Positions 1 to 8,470 of a stretch of DNA of 64,000 nt are shown here, piece by piece. The position numbers were made by a program, and so were the translations under genes. The notes beneath the pieces are model-generated. The model did no database searches and was not told the origin of the DNA. It saw nothing but the letters and a program-made list of their open reading frames with translations. The first letter of the stretch is position 1, and the number at the start of each line of letters is the position of its first letter. Source of the DNA: Aliamphritea hakodatensis (lineage in GTDB: Bacteria; Pseudomonadota; Gammaproteobacteria; Pseudomonadales; Balneatricaceae); NCBI RefSeq assembly GCF_024347195.1, contig NZ_AP025281.1, positions 3,472,001 through 3,536,000 on the forward strand, in the 5' to 3' direction.

Positions 1-93
1 CTGCTGGATATGCGTATCCCGCTTACCTTCAGTGAAGAAGACTGTCAGCTGTTGGGTGAAATCATTTCTGAAGTAGTTAGCGAACAAACGTAG
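1..93 (+). CDS. C-terminal end of an unidentified protein (partial)
   Basis: An open frame enters from the left edge and ends at TAG (91-93), giving 30 residues that include RIPLTFSEEDCQLL. The short beta-like stretch followed by an acidic helix resembles the C-terminus of class III aminotransferases, but 30 residues are too few to be sure. The gene stops about 30 bases before the terminator hairpin at 123-149, which could serve it from the + side, although the long T-run lies on the other strand. Confidence 0.45.
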   Translation: MLDMRIPLTFSEEDCQLLGEIISEVVSEQT

Positions 94-122
94 TCAGCGC
101 ACTGAATCACTGAATTCAGGCG

Positions 123-149
123 AAAAAAAACCGGGTGCAAGCACCCGGT
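123..149 (-). terminator. Rho-independent terminator of sRNA copy A
   Basis: Arms ACCGGGTGC and GCACCCGGT (130-149) with a two-base loop are followed on the - strand by eight T (130-123). The same sequence ends copy B at 473-499. Confidence 0.9.
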
Positions 150-302
150 AAAAATACTTATGACAAGAGCCTATTGCCTGGATCGCGCCAAATACGATTT
201 CAGCAATTGATCGTAAAATGAAAAGGGCCTGGCCAAATCAGGCCCTTTCCCGTAGCAACCCTTCGGTGAGGTGAGGAAGTGTTGCCAACCACTTACGAGC
301 CA
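123..302 (-). ncRNA. Fur-controlled small RNA, copy A (RyhB/PrrF-like arrangement)
   Basis: Predicted transcript of about 180 nt, starting near 301 and ending in the T-run at 123-130. It carries three hairpins. The 5' stem (255-285) exposes the loop CUCACCUCACC in the RNA. A middle stem (222-248) has 10 bp arms, and the last hairpin is a strong terminator. A second copy lies 350 bp away at 473-651. The 5' loop is identical in both, and the middle stem differs by a compensating change, so the structure seems selected. A sigma70 promoter overlapped by a Fur box sits just upstream. In the RyhB and PrrF families this layout gives RNAs made under iron starvation that repress iron-using proteins. 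Function here is inferred; no sequence match to those families was tested. Confidence 0.7.
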
Positions 303-307
303 GAGCA

Positions 308-335
308 ATAATACATTACTGATAATGATTATCAA
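308..335 (-). promoter_or_regulatory. Promoter with overlapping Fur box, sRNA copy A
   Basis: On the - strand TTGATA (335-330), a 16 bp spacer and TATTAT (313-308) form a sigma70 promoter. The exact 7-1-7 Fur motif TGATAATGATTATCA occupies 320-334, covering the -35 box and most of the spacer. Binding of Fur-Fe there should block RNA polymerase. A second Fur-like half (GATAATTTATC, 344-354) lies just upstream and may extend the site. Confidence 0.8.
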
Positions 336-472
336 CAACTTTTGATAATTTATCTCATTTCAAGCTCTACCTTCTCTGAAAACACTGCAACATCAGCCCC
401 TCCCGCAGAAGTGAATTGCCGTTAAATCACAAAGAAACATACATCCGGAATGTGTAACGCTGATTTCAGACG

Positions 473-499
473 AAAAAAAACCGGGTGCAAGCACCCGGT
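473..499 (-). terminator. Rho-independent terminator of sRNA copy B
   Basis: Hairpin 480-499 (ACCGGGTGC, AA, GCACCCGGT), then eight T on the - strand (480-473). Identical to the copy A terminator. Confidence 0.9.
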
Positions 500-651
500 A
501 AAAATACTTATGACAAGAGCCTATTGCCTGGATCGCGCCAAATACGATGCAGGCATAGTTCGTAAAATGAAAAGCGTCTGGCCAAATCAGACTCTTTTCC
601 GCAGCAACCCTTCGGTGAGGTGAGGAAGTGTTGCTGACCACTTACGAGGCA
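473..651 (-). ncRNA. Fur-controlled small RNA, copy B
   Basis: Second member of the pair, about 178 nt from near 650 to the T-run at 473-480. The last about 75 nt and the 5' hairpin (604-634) are nearly identical to copy A; the segment between the middle stem and the 3' part (about 549-560) differs. The middle stem (569-599) has arms GAAAAGCGTCTG and CAGACTCTTTTC, where a C-G pair of copy A is replaced by T-A. It follows the PACE efflux gene in the same direction but has its own promoter. The two copies suggest redundancy or partly different targets, as in PrrF1/PrrF2 of Pseudomonas. Confidence 0.7.
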
Positions 652-656
652 GAGCA

Positions 657-684
657 ATGATACATTAACGATAATGATTATCAA
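657..684 (-). promoter_or_regulatory. Promoter with overlapping Fur box, sRNA copy B
   Basis: On the - strand TTGATA (684-679), a 16 bp spacer and TATCAT (662-657). The Fur motif CGATAATGATTATCA at 669-683 matches the 7-1-7 consensus with one end mismatch. Spacing and placement equal those of copy A. Confidence 0.8.
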
Positions 685-725
685 CAACTTTTAAGAATTG
701 TTTTCATTCCCTGGAAAACAAACAT

Positions 726-1175
726 TCAAACCACGGCGTCGGGCTGAGCAACCGGAAATATCCGATCATAAACCCAGGTATACATAAAGGTCATCAGCAC
801 GACACTGGCCATCACGGCAATGTCCATCAGCAGTGCCTGCCAGAGACCGAAACCTAACCACCACATGATAATCGGCAACGATGTGGCCGTCAGGGTAAAC
901 TCAAAACTCAGGGCATGAATAATTCTGCCTACAAAACTCCGTTCAGTCGGTACCCTGCCAAACGCAACATCAACCCGGTCATAGACATAATTAAACGCCA
1001 GATTGATTACCATCGCTTTAGCGCTGAGAATCAGCGATAACGCTCCCATTTCCAGCAGCTCTTTATCCAGAGCATAACTCAGTGCCGGAGTAATGGTGCT
1101 GATTAACAATATCTCAAAGATAACGGTATAACGAATTCTGTCCCATTTATTCCGGATAACAATCTCTGTCGCCAT
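726..1175 (-). CDS. PACE family multidrug (chlorhexidine-type) efflux transporter
   Basis: A 149 aa inner-membrane protein with four predicted transmembrane helices in two tandem pairs, the architecture of the PACE family (AceI type), which exports biocides such as chlorhexidine with proton coupling. Family signatures are visible: RIRYTVIFE in the first pair, NLAFNYVYD after the second helix, and RIIHALSFEFT in the second pair. The ATG at 1175 is preferred because GGAGAG lies 8 bases upstream; TTG 1202 and ATG 1199 lack a ribosome site. It is divergent from a LysR gene, as aceI is from aceR, so that regulator probably controls it. The true substrate is unknown. Confidence 0.85.
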   Translation of the reverse strand: MATEIVIRNKWDRIRYTVIFEILLISTITPALSYALDKELLEMGALSLILSAKAMVINLAFNYVYDRVDVAFGRVPTERSFVGRIIHALSFEFTLTATSLPIIMWWLGFGLWQALLMDIAVMASVVLMTFMYTWVYDRIFPVAQPDAVV

Positions 1176-1258
1176 CTCCACTGCTCTCCATACCAACATC
1201 AAAATTTATAATATGCTGGCTATTCTAATCATCATTCAGATGGAATAAAGTTACTTAG

Positions 1259-1275
1259 TATCTATATTTTAGATA
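1259..1275. promoter_or_regulatory. Probable LysR operator between the PACE and LysR genes
   Basis: Perfect dyad TATCTA-N5-TAGATA, containing a T-N11-A LysR-type core. It ends 9 bases before the LysR start codon and overlaps the approach to its ribosome site, which fits autoregulation with control of the divergent efflux gene. Confidence 0.55.
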
Positions 1276-1284
1276 GGTAGCTAA

Positions 1285-2187
1285 ATGCTCAGCACTGATC
1301 AGATCACCGCCTTTATCGCCGCCGCCGAACACGGCTCATTTTCTGCGGCAGCCCGCAGCCTTAATAAAGCACAGTCAGCCGTTAGCCATGCCATTCAGAA
1401 TCTTGAGATTGATCTTGGCATAGAACTGTTTGACCGCAGCGCCCGCAGCCCAAGCCTCACCCCGGCGGGAAAAGTCCTGCTACGTAAAGCGCACGCCTTA
1501 CAACAGACCCGGCAGGAATTCATTGCCCAGGCGACGTCCCTGAACGGAGCCAATGAAACCGAGATCTGTCTGGCCATTGCCCAGAGCGTCTGGGACCTGC
1601 CCCTGCTGGAAGTCCTCAGGGAGTTCGAACAGAAATACCCGTATGTCACACTGGAATTGCTGGACCCGGGCAGCAGCGATGCGGCCGAACTGATCCGTTC
1701 CGGCCGGGCAGATATCGGCCTGATGATGGAGCAGGAAATCTATCCCAAGGGGTTTCGCTTCAGCGGTATCGGCTATGCCCGCTTATTACCGGTGTGCCAC
1801 CCGGATCATCCCCTGGTTGCACAGCAACCGGTCAGCCATCAGCAGCTGCGACAACACCGCCAACTGCTGGCCAGTAACCGGAATCCTGACGACCGCAGCC
1901 ACGACCGTCACTTGCTCAGCCCGGACCTGTGGCGTTTTGAAAGCCCGCACGTCATGCTGGAAGCCGTGTGTGCAGGTCTTGGCTGGGCATTCCTGCATGA
2001 GTCAGTCATTCGTGAAAAACACAGTAATGGGGAGCTGAGGGTCTTACAGCTGGCTTACCAGCAGGTGGATGTCTTTCAGGGAATTGATGTGATCTGGACA
2101 GAACATAAAGCGCTTGGCTCCGCCGGCCAGTGGTTGCTGAACCGTTTACAGGCTGTCAGGGGGAATAATCCGTTACCCGGCGCCTGA
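1285..2187 (+). CDS. LysR family transcriptional regulator
   Basis: A 300 aa protein with an N-terminal winged helix-turn-helix (about 1-60; GSFSAAARSLNKAQSAVSHA) and a C-terminal periplasmic-binding-like effector domain (about 90-290). AGG lies 7 bases before the ATG. Its divergent partner is the PACE pump at 726-1175, the aceR/aceI arrangement, so it is probably the substrate-responsive activator of that pump. The effector is not known. Confidence 0.9.
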   Translation: MLSTDQITAFIAAAEHGSFSAAARSLNKAQSAVSHAIQNLEIDLGIELFDRSARSPSLTPAGKVLLRKAHALQQTRQEFIAQATSLNGANETEICLAIAQSVWDLPLLEVLREFEQKYPYVTLELLDPGSSDAAELIRSGRADIGLMMEQEIYPKGFRFSGIGYARLLPVCHPDHPLVAQQPVSHQQLRQHRQLLASNRNPDDRSHDRHLLSPDLWRFESPHVMLEAVCAGLGWAFLHESVIREKHSNGELRVLQLAYQQVDVFQGIDVIWTEHKALGSAGQWLLNRLQAVRGNNPLPGA

Positions 2188-2196
2188 CATCAGACA

Positions 2197-2227
2197 CAAA
2201 AAAACCGGCTCATGGCCGGTTTTTTTA
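2197..2227. terminator. Bidirectional terminator between LysR gene and folD
   Basis: AAAAAACCGGC, then CATG, then GCCGGTTTTTTT around 2197-2227. A-run on one side and T-run on the other serve both the + strand LysR gene and the - strand folD. Confidence 0.85.
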
Positions 2228-2239
2228 TGACAGAAAATC

Positions 2240-3109
2240 TTAGTTCAGATTTTCCAGACGCTTAAATGCAGTCAGAGTGTTCAGCAGCAGCATCGCGATA
2301 GTCATCGGACCAACACCACCCGGCACAGGTGTAATGTGAGCCGCTTTTTCAGAGGCGCTGGCGAAGTCAACATCACCCACCAGCTTGTTCTTACCGTCGC
2401 GCTGGATACGGTTGATACCTACGTCAATTACGCATGCACCCTCTTTGATCCAGTCAGCGTTAACCATTTCAGGACGACCAACAGCCGCTACAACGATGTC
2501 CGCCTGACGGCAGATTTCTTCGATGTTCTGAGTGCGGGAGTGAACGATAGTCACAGTGCAGCTTTCAGCCAGCAGCAGTGCCGCCATTGGCTTACCCACG
2601 ATGTTAGAACGGCCGATTACAACAGCGTTCTTACCGGACAGGTTGTCACCCAGTGCGTGTTTAATCAGGTGAACACTGCCGTGCGGTGTACATGGCAGCA
2701 GGCTTTCTTCGCCGATAGACAGACGGCCAACGTTTACCGGGTGGAAACCGTCAACGTCTTTGTCAGGATCGATCGCGTTCAGTACGGTTTTTTCGTCGAT
2801 CTGAGATGGCAGTGGCAACTGACACAGAATACCGTGTACATCGTTGTCATTGTTCAGCTGATCAACCAGCGCCAGCAGTTCTTCCTGAGAAGTGGTTGCA
2901 GGCAAACGGTGCTCAGTAGAGACGAAACCTACTTCTTTTGCCTGTTCGCCTTTCTTGCGAACATAAACCTGGCTAGCAGGATCTTCACCTACCAGGATAA
3001 CGGTTAAGCCTGGTGCCTTACCGGCTTTTTGCTGAAGCTCAGCAACTTCACCCGCCATTGTTTGACGAAGATTAGTAGCATACGCGTTGCCGTCAATGAT
3101 ATTGCTCAT
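2240..3109 (-). CDS. folD: Bifunctional methylenetetrahydrofolate dehydrogenase/cyclohydrolase FolD
   Basis: 289 aa, the usual length. It interconverts 5,10-methylene-, methenyl- and 10-formyl-tetrahydrofolate using NADP in the cytosol. The catalytic motif SQVYVRKK is at about 46-53, with DKDVDGFHP, the nucleotide-binding [11 protein letters not shown] and the C-terminal PGGVGPMT. It sits beside a methylated-glycine demethylase and in the same window as glyA, gcvH and gcvP, so it probably oxidises the methylene-THF they release. It is nevertheless a housekeeping gene in most bacteria. Confidence 0.97.
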   Translation of the reverse strand: MSNIIDGNAYATNLRQTMAGEVAELQQKAGKAPGLTVILVGEDPASQVYVRKKGEQAKEVGFVSTEHRLPATTSQEELLALVDQLNNDNDVHGILCQLPLPSQIDEKTVLNAIDPDKDVDGFHPVNVGRLSIGEESLLPCTPHGSVHLIKHALGDNLSGKNAVVIGRSNIVGKPMAALLLAESCTVTIVHSRTQNIEEICRQADIVVAAVGRPEMVNADWIKEGACVIDVGINRIQRDGKNKLVGDVDFASASEKAAHITPVPGGVGPMTIAMLLLNTLTAFKRLENLN

Positions 3110-3767
3110 AATTTACCTATCGTAATCCTGTATCGACCCGACACATCTGCATTCCCGGCAGCACAACTGCTATCTAGGGAACTGATATATCCGGGAGCTA
3201 AATTAGCCTTGGTTTACGCCCGCCAGCAAAGCAATCTGCGACGCGACAAAACAGCCGTTATGATATAGCTACCACTGTCAGGTTCAAGCGCTTATCGACA
3301 AGAAAACCCGGAAATTGGGCAGTGGTAAACACTGGCATGATCTGTAGCAAGCGCTGACAGAAAAGCCGGTCATCAGAGCGGTATTATCAGGACAATACTT
3401 CAGCAATAATTTGCCAAAAGCGACCTGTATTTGATTAAAGATACAGACCGTAGCGGCAGCACCCGTCCGGCGTCTGCTGCACCCTGCCCTTTTTACTCTG
3501 CCACCCACAATACCTTGCCGGTAATCATGCCGAACCTGACATTCGCACCAAAAAAATCTCCTGTCCCAGTCACCTGAGCAGAAGATCGTCATAACTATAC
3601 TTTTGAACAGCTACTTTTGTATAACCTGGCTGGGGGCTATCCTGCATGAGCAGCGTAAAAGAAGCAACCGTGCGACTTAATTTTAGGGCACGACCAGACC
3701 AGAGCATACCTCTCTGATCCGGCAATTAAGTCACAGGTTGCCTCAAACCCTCATTAAATACTGTTCA
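3110..3767. other. 658 bp without a convincing gene
   Basis: Upstream region of folD plus downstream region of the demethylase. Open frames here (for example - strand 3284-3592, rich in Cys, Arg and Trp) have no ribosome site and no recognisable domain. No tRNA fold was found. The only clear structure is the long hairpin at 3664-3741. Confidence 0.5.
3664..3741 (-). terminator. Long imperfect hairpin after the demethylase gene, likely terminator
   Basis: Arms 3664-3682 and 3724-3741 pair over 17 positions (9 bp, one mismatch, 2 bp, one bulge, 6 bp). The loop has its own CAGAG/CTCTG stem. On the - strand it is followed by TTCTTTT and begins 26 bases after the demethylase stop. The loop is long for a classical terminator, so an RNA-stability element is an alternative. 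Confidence 0.5.
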
Positions 3768-6218
3768 TCAGCACTTAATTTTTTCCATCGCCGGATCAAA
3801 GAATGAGCGCAGTGACGGTTTCACCCTGTAACGTTCACATTCAACTTCGATCTCAAACGCCGCACTGTCCAGCCAGTCTTTGGTGACCCCGGCATCGTTT
3901 TCGATGTAACCCATCGCAACAGTTGCACCCAGCGAGTGGCAGAACATACCTGCGGTAGTACGGCCAACAATCTTACCGTCGGCAATGATCGGCTCTTCGT
4001 GGTAGCAAAGCGGCTCAGGATTCTCAAACAGGAAGGCGACGAAGCGACGTGTCAGAGGCCCGGCCTCTTTCTGTGCCAGCAAGGCTTCCTTACCGATGAA
4101 TCCGCCTTCTTTATTAAAGTCAGATGCAAAGCCCAGGCCGGCTTCCAGCGCGGTGTCTTCGTCGGTGATGTCGTGACCCCAGTGACGGTAGCACTTCTCC
4201 ATCCGCAGAGAGTTCATAGTGTGATAACCGTAAGGACGGATACCAAACTCTTCACCCGCTTCATTGACCAGATCGTAAACACTTGGCGCGAACTCAGTCG
4301 GGATATACAGCTCCCAACCCAGCTCACCAACATAGGTAATACGGGAAGCACGAACCACCGCATAACCCAGCTCAATCTCTTTAGAGGTTGCAAACGGGAA
4401 GGCCGCATCAGACATATCTTCACGGGTCAGCTTGCTCAGGGTTTCCCGGGACTTCGGCCCCATTACAGTAACAACAGCCATCGCAGAAGTCATATCGGTG
4501 AAGAACACCATGGCATCCGCCGGCTTGTTACGGCGCAACCAGGCCATGTCACGGTTCTGACAGGCAACCCCTGATACCACCAGGAAGCGGTCTTCCGCCA
4601 GACGGGTAACGGTTACGTCCGCCTCAATACCACCGCGTTCGTTCAGCCACTGGGTATACACCATACGGCCGACAGCAACATCAATGTTGTTAGAACAGAT
4701 ACGGTTCAGGTAGCTCACCGCATCCGGGCCTTCAACCTGATACTTACAGAATGAGCTCTGATCGATAACCCCTACTGCGTTACGGACGGCTTCATGTTCA
4801 GCGCGGTTGTTGTCAAACCAGTTCTGACGGCCAAAGGAGTATTCATACTCAGCTTCCTGACCTTCATTGGCGAACCAGTTAGCGCGCTCCCAGCCATTCT
4901 CTGAACCGAATACTGCGCCCTGTGCTTTTAGCTGATCGTGCAGCACTGAGCGACGCACGCCGCGGGAGGTTTTGAATTGCTTGAACGGGTAGTGGGTTTC
5001 ATACAACAAGCCTAGGGTTTCAGTGGTCCGTTCCTGCAGATATTTCTGCGTGCCCTGGAAAGGCATATTACGGCGGATATCCACATCCCACAGATCCCGT
5101 GGTGCATGGCCTTTATCAATCCACTCGGCCAGCATCTTACCGGCACCACCGGCGGACTGAATACCTACCGAGTTGAAACCGGCTGCGACAAAGTAGTTAC
5201 GCAGTTCAGGTGCTTCACCCAGGTGGTAACGGTCATCCGGTGTGAACGACTCAGGGCCGTTGAAGAATACCTGCAGGCCGGTTTTTTCCAGTTCAGGTAC
5301 ACGGTGCATTGCTGCTTCCAGATAAGGCTCCAGGTGTTCAAAATCTTCCGGCAGCTCATCAAAGCAGAAGTCTTCAGGAATACCGTCCTGACCCCATGGC
5401 TTAGCGCCTGGCTCAAACATACCGACCAGCAGTTTGCCGGCATCTTCTTTGTAGTAGCAGTAACCGTCCATGTCCCGCAGGGTAGGCAGACCATGATCCA
5501 GATTCGGCATGTTTTCAGTGACGACGTAGAAGTGTTCCGCACCGTGCAGCGGCACGTTTACGCCGGCTTTCTTACCGAACTCACGGGCCCACATACCGGC
5601 ACAGTTAACTACGTATTCGGCATCGATATCGCCCTGCTCGGTGATAACACCGGCAGCTTTACCGTCACGGATCTTCATATCCAGCACTTTTACGCCTTCA
5701 ATGATCTGCGCACCGCCCATACGGGCACCTTTTGCCAGCGCCTGGGTAACATCAACCGGGCTTGCCATACCGTCCATCGGCAGGTGAATCGCACCCAGTA
5801 CGTCATCAATGTTCAGCAATGGCCACAGGTCACGGGCCTGTTCCGGATTGATCACGTCGCACGGGAAGCCGGCAACTTTCGCCATTGATGCACCGCGCTT
5901 GAGTTCAGACAGACGCTCTTTGTTCGTCGCGATAGTCAGCGAGCCATTACGGACAAAGCCGGTGGCCTGCCCTGTTTCAGCCTGAAGCGTGTCATAGAGG
6001 CTGGCACTGTAATTGGCCAGCATCGACATATTATAGGTCGCACGCAATGTTGGTACTAAGCCGGCAGCATGCCAGGTGGTACCACAGGTCAGTTGCTTAC
6101 GCTCCAGCAGGACTACATCGGTAATACCCAGCTTGGTCAGGTGATAAGCTACGCTACAACCGATTACGCCGCCGCCAACGATGACGACACGGGCAGATGA
6201 GGGTAATTGCTTTGTCAT
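3768..6218 (-). CDS. FAD-dependent dimethylglycine/sarcosine dehydrogenase with GcvT-type folate domain
   Basis: 816 aa. The N-terminal DAO-type FAD domain starts with VVIVGGGVIGCSVAYHL and has the TTWHAAGLV segment typical of covalently flavinylated demethylases. A linker follows, then a C-terminal GcvT/aminomethyltransferase domain (about 430-810) that takes the methyl as methylene-THF. This architecture is that of dimethylglycine and sarcosine dehydrogenases; sequence alone does not settle which substrate is used. Electrons probably go to the ETF encoded just upstream. ATG 6218 is chosen for GGAG 6 bases before it. A dyad lies at 6231-6245. Confidence 0.85.
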   Translation of the reverse strand: MTKQLPSSARVVIVGGGVIGCSVAYHLTKLGITDVVLLERKQLTCGTTWHAAGLVPTLRATYNMSMLANYSASLYDTLQAETGQATGFVRNGSLTIATNKERLSELKRGASMAKVAGFPCDVINPEQARDLWPLLNIDDVLGAIHLPMDGMASPVDVTQALAKGARMGGAQIIEGVKVLDMKIRDGKAAGVITEQGDIDAEYVVNCAGMWAREFGKKAGVNVPLHGAEHFYVVTENMPNLDHGLPTLRDMDGYCYYKEDAGKLLVGMFEPGAKPWGQDGIPEDFCFDELPEDFEHLEPYLEAAMHRVPELEKTGLQVFFNGPESFTPDDRYHLGEAPELRNYFVAAGFNSVGIQSAGGAGKMLAEWIDKGHAPRDLWDVDIRRNMPFQGTQKYLQERTTETLGLLYETHYPFKQFKTSRGVRRSVLHDQLKAQGAVFGSENGWERANWFANEGQEAEYEYSFGRQNWFDNNRAEHEAVRNAVGVIDQSSFCKYQVEGPDAVSYLNRICSNNIDVAVGRMVYTQWLNERGGIEADVTVTRLAEDRFLVVSGVACQNRDMAWLRRNKPADAMVFFTDMTSAMAVVTVMGPKSRETLSKLTREDMSDAAFPFATSKEIELGYAVVRASRITYVGELGWELYIPTEFAPSVYDLVNEAGEEFGIRPYGYHTMNSLRMEKCYRHWGHDITDEDTALEAGLGFASDFNKEGGFIGKEALLAQKEAGPLTRRFVAFLFENPEPLCYHEEPIIADGKIVGRTTAGMFCHSLGATVAMGYIENDAGVTKDWLDSAAFEIEVECERYRVKPSLRSFFDPAMEKIKC

Positions 6219-6230
6219 ATGATTCTCCAA

Positions 6231-6245
6231 CAGCCTGTCAGGCTG
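6231..6245. promoter_or_regulatory. Dyad in the leader of the demethylase gene
   Basis: Perfect CAGCCTG-T-CAGGCTG, 13 bases upstream of the start codon and next to the ribosome site. Either an operator or a short leader hairpin that could hide the ribosome site. Confidence 0.4.
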
Positions 6246-6307
6246 TAACTGCACATTCTTGTTACGCTCTGTCAGTTACAGACTGCAGAGACTTTTATTA
6301 TGAGCAC

Positions 6308-6340
6308 TGAAAAAAAATGCCTGCAGCAGAGCTGCAGGCT
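6308..6340 (-). terminator. Terminator after etfA
   Basis: On the - strand GCCTGCAG, CTCTG, CTGCAGGC is followed by ATTTTTTTTC. It lies between etfA and the demethylase gene and shows the latter has its own promoter or depends on read-through. Confidence 0.85.
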
Positions 6341-6362
6341 AAGCAGTGCTTTAGAGAAAACG

Positions 6363-7310
6363 TTAAACCTGTTGTTCCAGCTCTGGCAGGGCCTCAAAAA
6401 GATCCGCTACCAGGCCGTAGTCAGCCACATTAAAGATAGGTGCTTCATCGTCCTTATTAATAGCAACGATGACTTTTGAGTCTTTCATGCCCGCCAGGTG
6501 CTGAATTGCGCCGGAAATACCAACAGCGATATACAGTTCCGGTGCGACGATCTTGCCGGTCTGGCCAACCTGATAATCATTGGATACAAAGCCGGCATCA
6601 ACCGCCGCACGGGATGCACCCACGGCTGCACCGATTTTATCGGCAACCTTTTCCAGTAACGGGAAGTTATCGCCACTTTGCATGCCGCGGCCACCGGAAA
6701 TAATGACCCGGGCAGACGCCAGCTCAGGGCGCTCAGAGTTGCTCTTTTCTTCACCGATGAAACGGGACACACCCTGATCAGCAACCTGTTCCAGCGTCTG
6801 TACTTCAGCCTGACCACCGTCAGCAGCTACCGCCTCAAACGCGGTGGTCCGCACGGATATAACTTTGACTGCATCACTGCTCTGTACTTTCGCCAGCGCG
6901 TTACCGGCATAAATAGGCCGGACAAACGTATCAGCACTGCAGACTTCTATAATGTCTGATACCTGAGCAACATCCAGCAATGCTGCAATGCGCGGCAGAA
7001 CATTCTTCGCCGAAGTGCTTGAGGCAGCAATGATGTGGGAGTAGCCAGCATCTTTTGTCAGGGCAACCACTGCAGGAGCCAGGTTTTCAGCCAGCTGCTG
7101 CGCCAGCGCCGAAGAATCCATCACCAGCACTTTATCAGCACCGGCTACTGCCGCTGCCTGCGCGCTTACCGCTGCACAGTCGCTGCCCGCTACCAGCAGG
7201 TGCAGATCACCGGCGCCCGCCTGTTTAAGTTCTTCCGCAGCACGCACACTGTTCAGGGTGGCAACATTCAGCTGTTGGTTATCGTGTTCAGCAATTACCA
7301 GAATCGTCAT
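6363..7310 (-). CDS. etfA: Electron transfer flavoprotein subunit alpha
   Basis: 315 aa, the normal length. The N-terminal domain joins the beta subunit, and the C-terminal FAD domain carries [12 protein letters not shown] and the conserved [18 protein letters not shown]. With EtfB it carries electrons from flavin dehydrogenases to the ETF:quinone oxidoreductase. Its ATG shares one base with the etfB stop codon (TAATG), so the two are translationally coupled. The neighbouring demethylase is the likely electron donor. Confidence 0.95.
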   Translation of the reverse strand: MTILVIAEHDNQQLNVATLNSVRAAEELKQAGAGDLHLLVAGSDCAAVSAQAAAVAGADKVLVMDSSALAQQLAENLAPAVVALTKDAGYSHIIAASSTSAKNVLPRIAALLDVAQVSDIIEVCSADTFVRPIYAGNALAKVQSSDAVKVISVRTTAFEAVAADGGQAEVQTLEQVADQGVSRFIGEEKSNSERPELASARVIISGGRGMQSGDNFPLLEKVADKIGAAVGASRAAVDAGFVSNDYQVGQTGKIVAPELYIAVGISGAIQHLAGMKDSKVIVAINKDDEAPIFNVADYGLVADLFEALPELEQQV

Positions 7311-8059
7311 TACAGTACTCCTGCTTCAGCGGTTAACTTCTCAACCAGTTCACTTACATTGGCAACTTTAATACCCGCCTGACGTTCTTCAGGCATGGTG
7401 ACTTCCAGCGTTTTCAGACGCGGAGCCACATCCACACCCAGATCTTCCGGCGTGATGGTTTCCAGCGGCTTACGCTTAGCCTTCATAATATTGGGCAGGG
7501 ACGCATAACGGGGTTCGTTCAGGCGCAGGTCCGTGGTGACAACAGTCGGTAACTTCAGGCCGATTTTCTGCAGGCCGCCGTCCACTTCGCGGGTAACCAG
7601 TAACTCTTCACCGGCAACTTCAACTTCCGATGCGAAAGTACCCTGCGTCATATTGGTTAATGCTGCCAGCATCTGACCTGTCTGATTGTTTTCACCATCG
7701 ATGGACTGTTTACCCATCATGACAATGCCTGGCTGCTCTTTTTCAACCAGTGCCGCCAGCAGCTTGGCAATCGCCAGCGGCTCAACATCGGCATCCGTCT
7801 CAATTTGCAGAGCACGGTCAGCACCTAATGCCAGCCCCGTACGTAACTGCTCCTGACAATCTTTGGTACCGGCGCTCACCACGATCACTTCAGTGGCGAT
7901 ACCTTTTTCTTTAAGACGGACAGCTTCTTCGATCGCGATCTCACAAAATGGATTAACCGCCATCTTTACATTGCTTAGATCAACTGCAGAGTTATCCGGC
8001 TTCACGCGAACCTTTACGTTCGCATCAACAACCCGCTTTATCGCGACCAGTATCTTCAT
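7310..8059 (-). CDS. etfB: Electron transfer flavoprotein subunit beta
   Basis: 249 aa, adenine-nucleotide alpha-hydrolase-like fold with the ETF beta signature [19 protein letters not shown] near residues 35-55. The start is taken as ATG 8059 (GAGG 5 bases upstream) rather than GTG 8062. First gene of the etfBA transcript. Clustering with the demethylase suggests a dedicated ETF for methylated-glycine oxidation rather than fatty acid oxidation. Confidence 0.95.
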   Translation of the reverse strand: MKILVAIKRVVDANVKVRVKPDNSAVDLSNVKMAVNPFCEIAIEEAVRLKEKGIATEVIVVSAGTKDCQEQLRTGLALGADRALQIETDADVEPLAIAKLLAALVEKEQPGIVMMGKQSIDGENNQTGQMLAALTNMTQGTFASEVEVAGEELLVTREVDGGLQKIGLKLPTVVTTDLRLNEPRYASLPNIMKAKRKPLETITPEDLGVDVAPRLKTLEVTMPEERQAGIKVANVSELVEKLTAEAGVL

Positions 8060-8470
8060 CACAACCTCATCAAGACCGTTTTCACATCACGATGGTAGAA
8101 ACCAAAGTAAAATGAAATTATTTATTAAAATTTCATTTATATATATACACGCGGCATTTTTTTATGTCAAAGAATTTATTAAGGATAAATTACACTCTCA
8201 GAGAAACTTAAAGAAAAACAAGCACTGAATATGAAACGTTACAGGAAACAAATAACCGGCAATGGCTATATATAGAAGCAGACAGGCAGATGATGTTCCC
8301 TCACTGCAAAGGCCCGGTAACAGGCTTACAGACAGGTGCGATCCGGAAACAGTAAGAAGAATTTTTCAGTAAACGGGCCGGTACACAGATTGCCTGTATA
8401 CCGGAGAGCATCAACAGTGGAATAAATAAAAGAAGGGGAAAAGAGAAACTGTTGCAGTTTCCCTGACAGA
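8060..8470. other. Intergenic region upstream of etfB
   Basis: 411 bp. The part next to etfB (about 8100-8220) is very A+T-rich, as expected of a promoter region. I see no reliable gene, strong hairpin or repeat. Confidence 0.5.

Larger units (their letters stand above)
120..700. repeat. Tandem direct repeat, 350 bp period
   Basis: About 215 bp starting at 121 recurs starting at 471. The outer parts are strongly conserved (both ends of the RNA plus promoter and Fur box) and the middle is diverged. The 130 bp filler (about 345-470) shows no gene. The unit is the sRNA gene, and the pattern fits an old duplication kept by selection on the RNA. Confidence 0.85.

Noticed and set aside
393..641. 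82 aa open frame on the - strand across sRNA copy B
   Set aside because: It runs through the conserved terminator hairpin and T-run, lacks a ribosome site, and copy A has no equivalent frame.
2336..3007. 223 aa frame antisense to folD
   Set aside because: Shadow of a highly biased folD coding sequence; no ribosome site or domain.
3284..3592. 102 aa open frame on the - strand upstream of folD
   Set aside because: No ribosome site, low-complexity Arg/Cys/Trp composition and no recognisable fold.
5106..5888. 260 aa frame antisense to the demethylase
   Set aside because: Mirror of the real gene's codon bias; the opposite frame has clear FAD and GcvT motifs.
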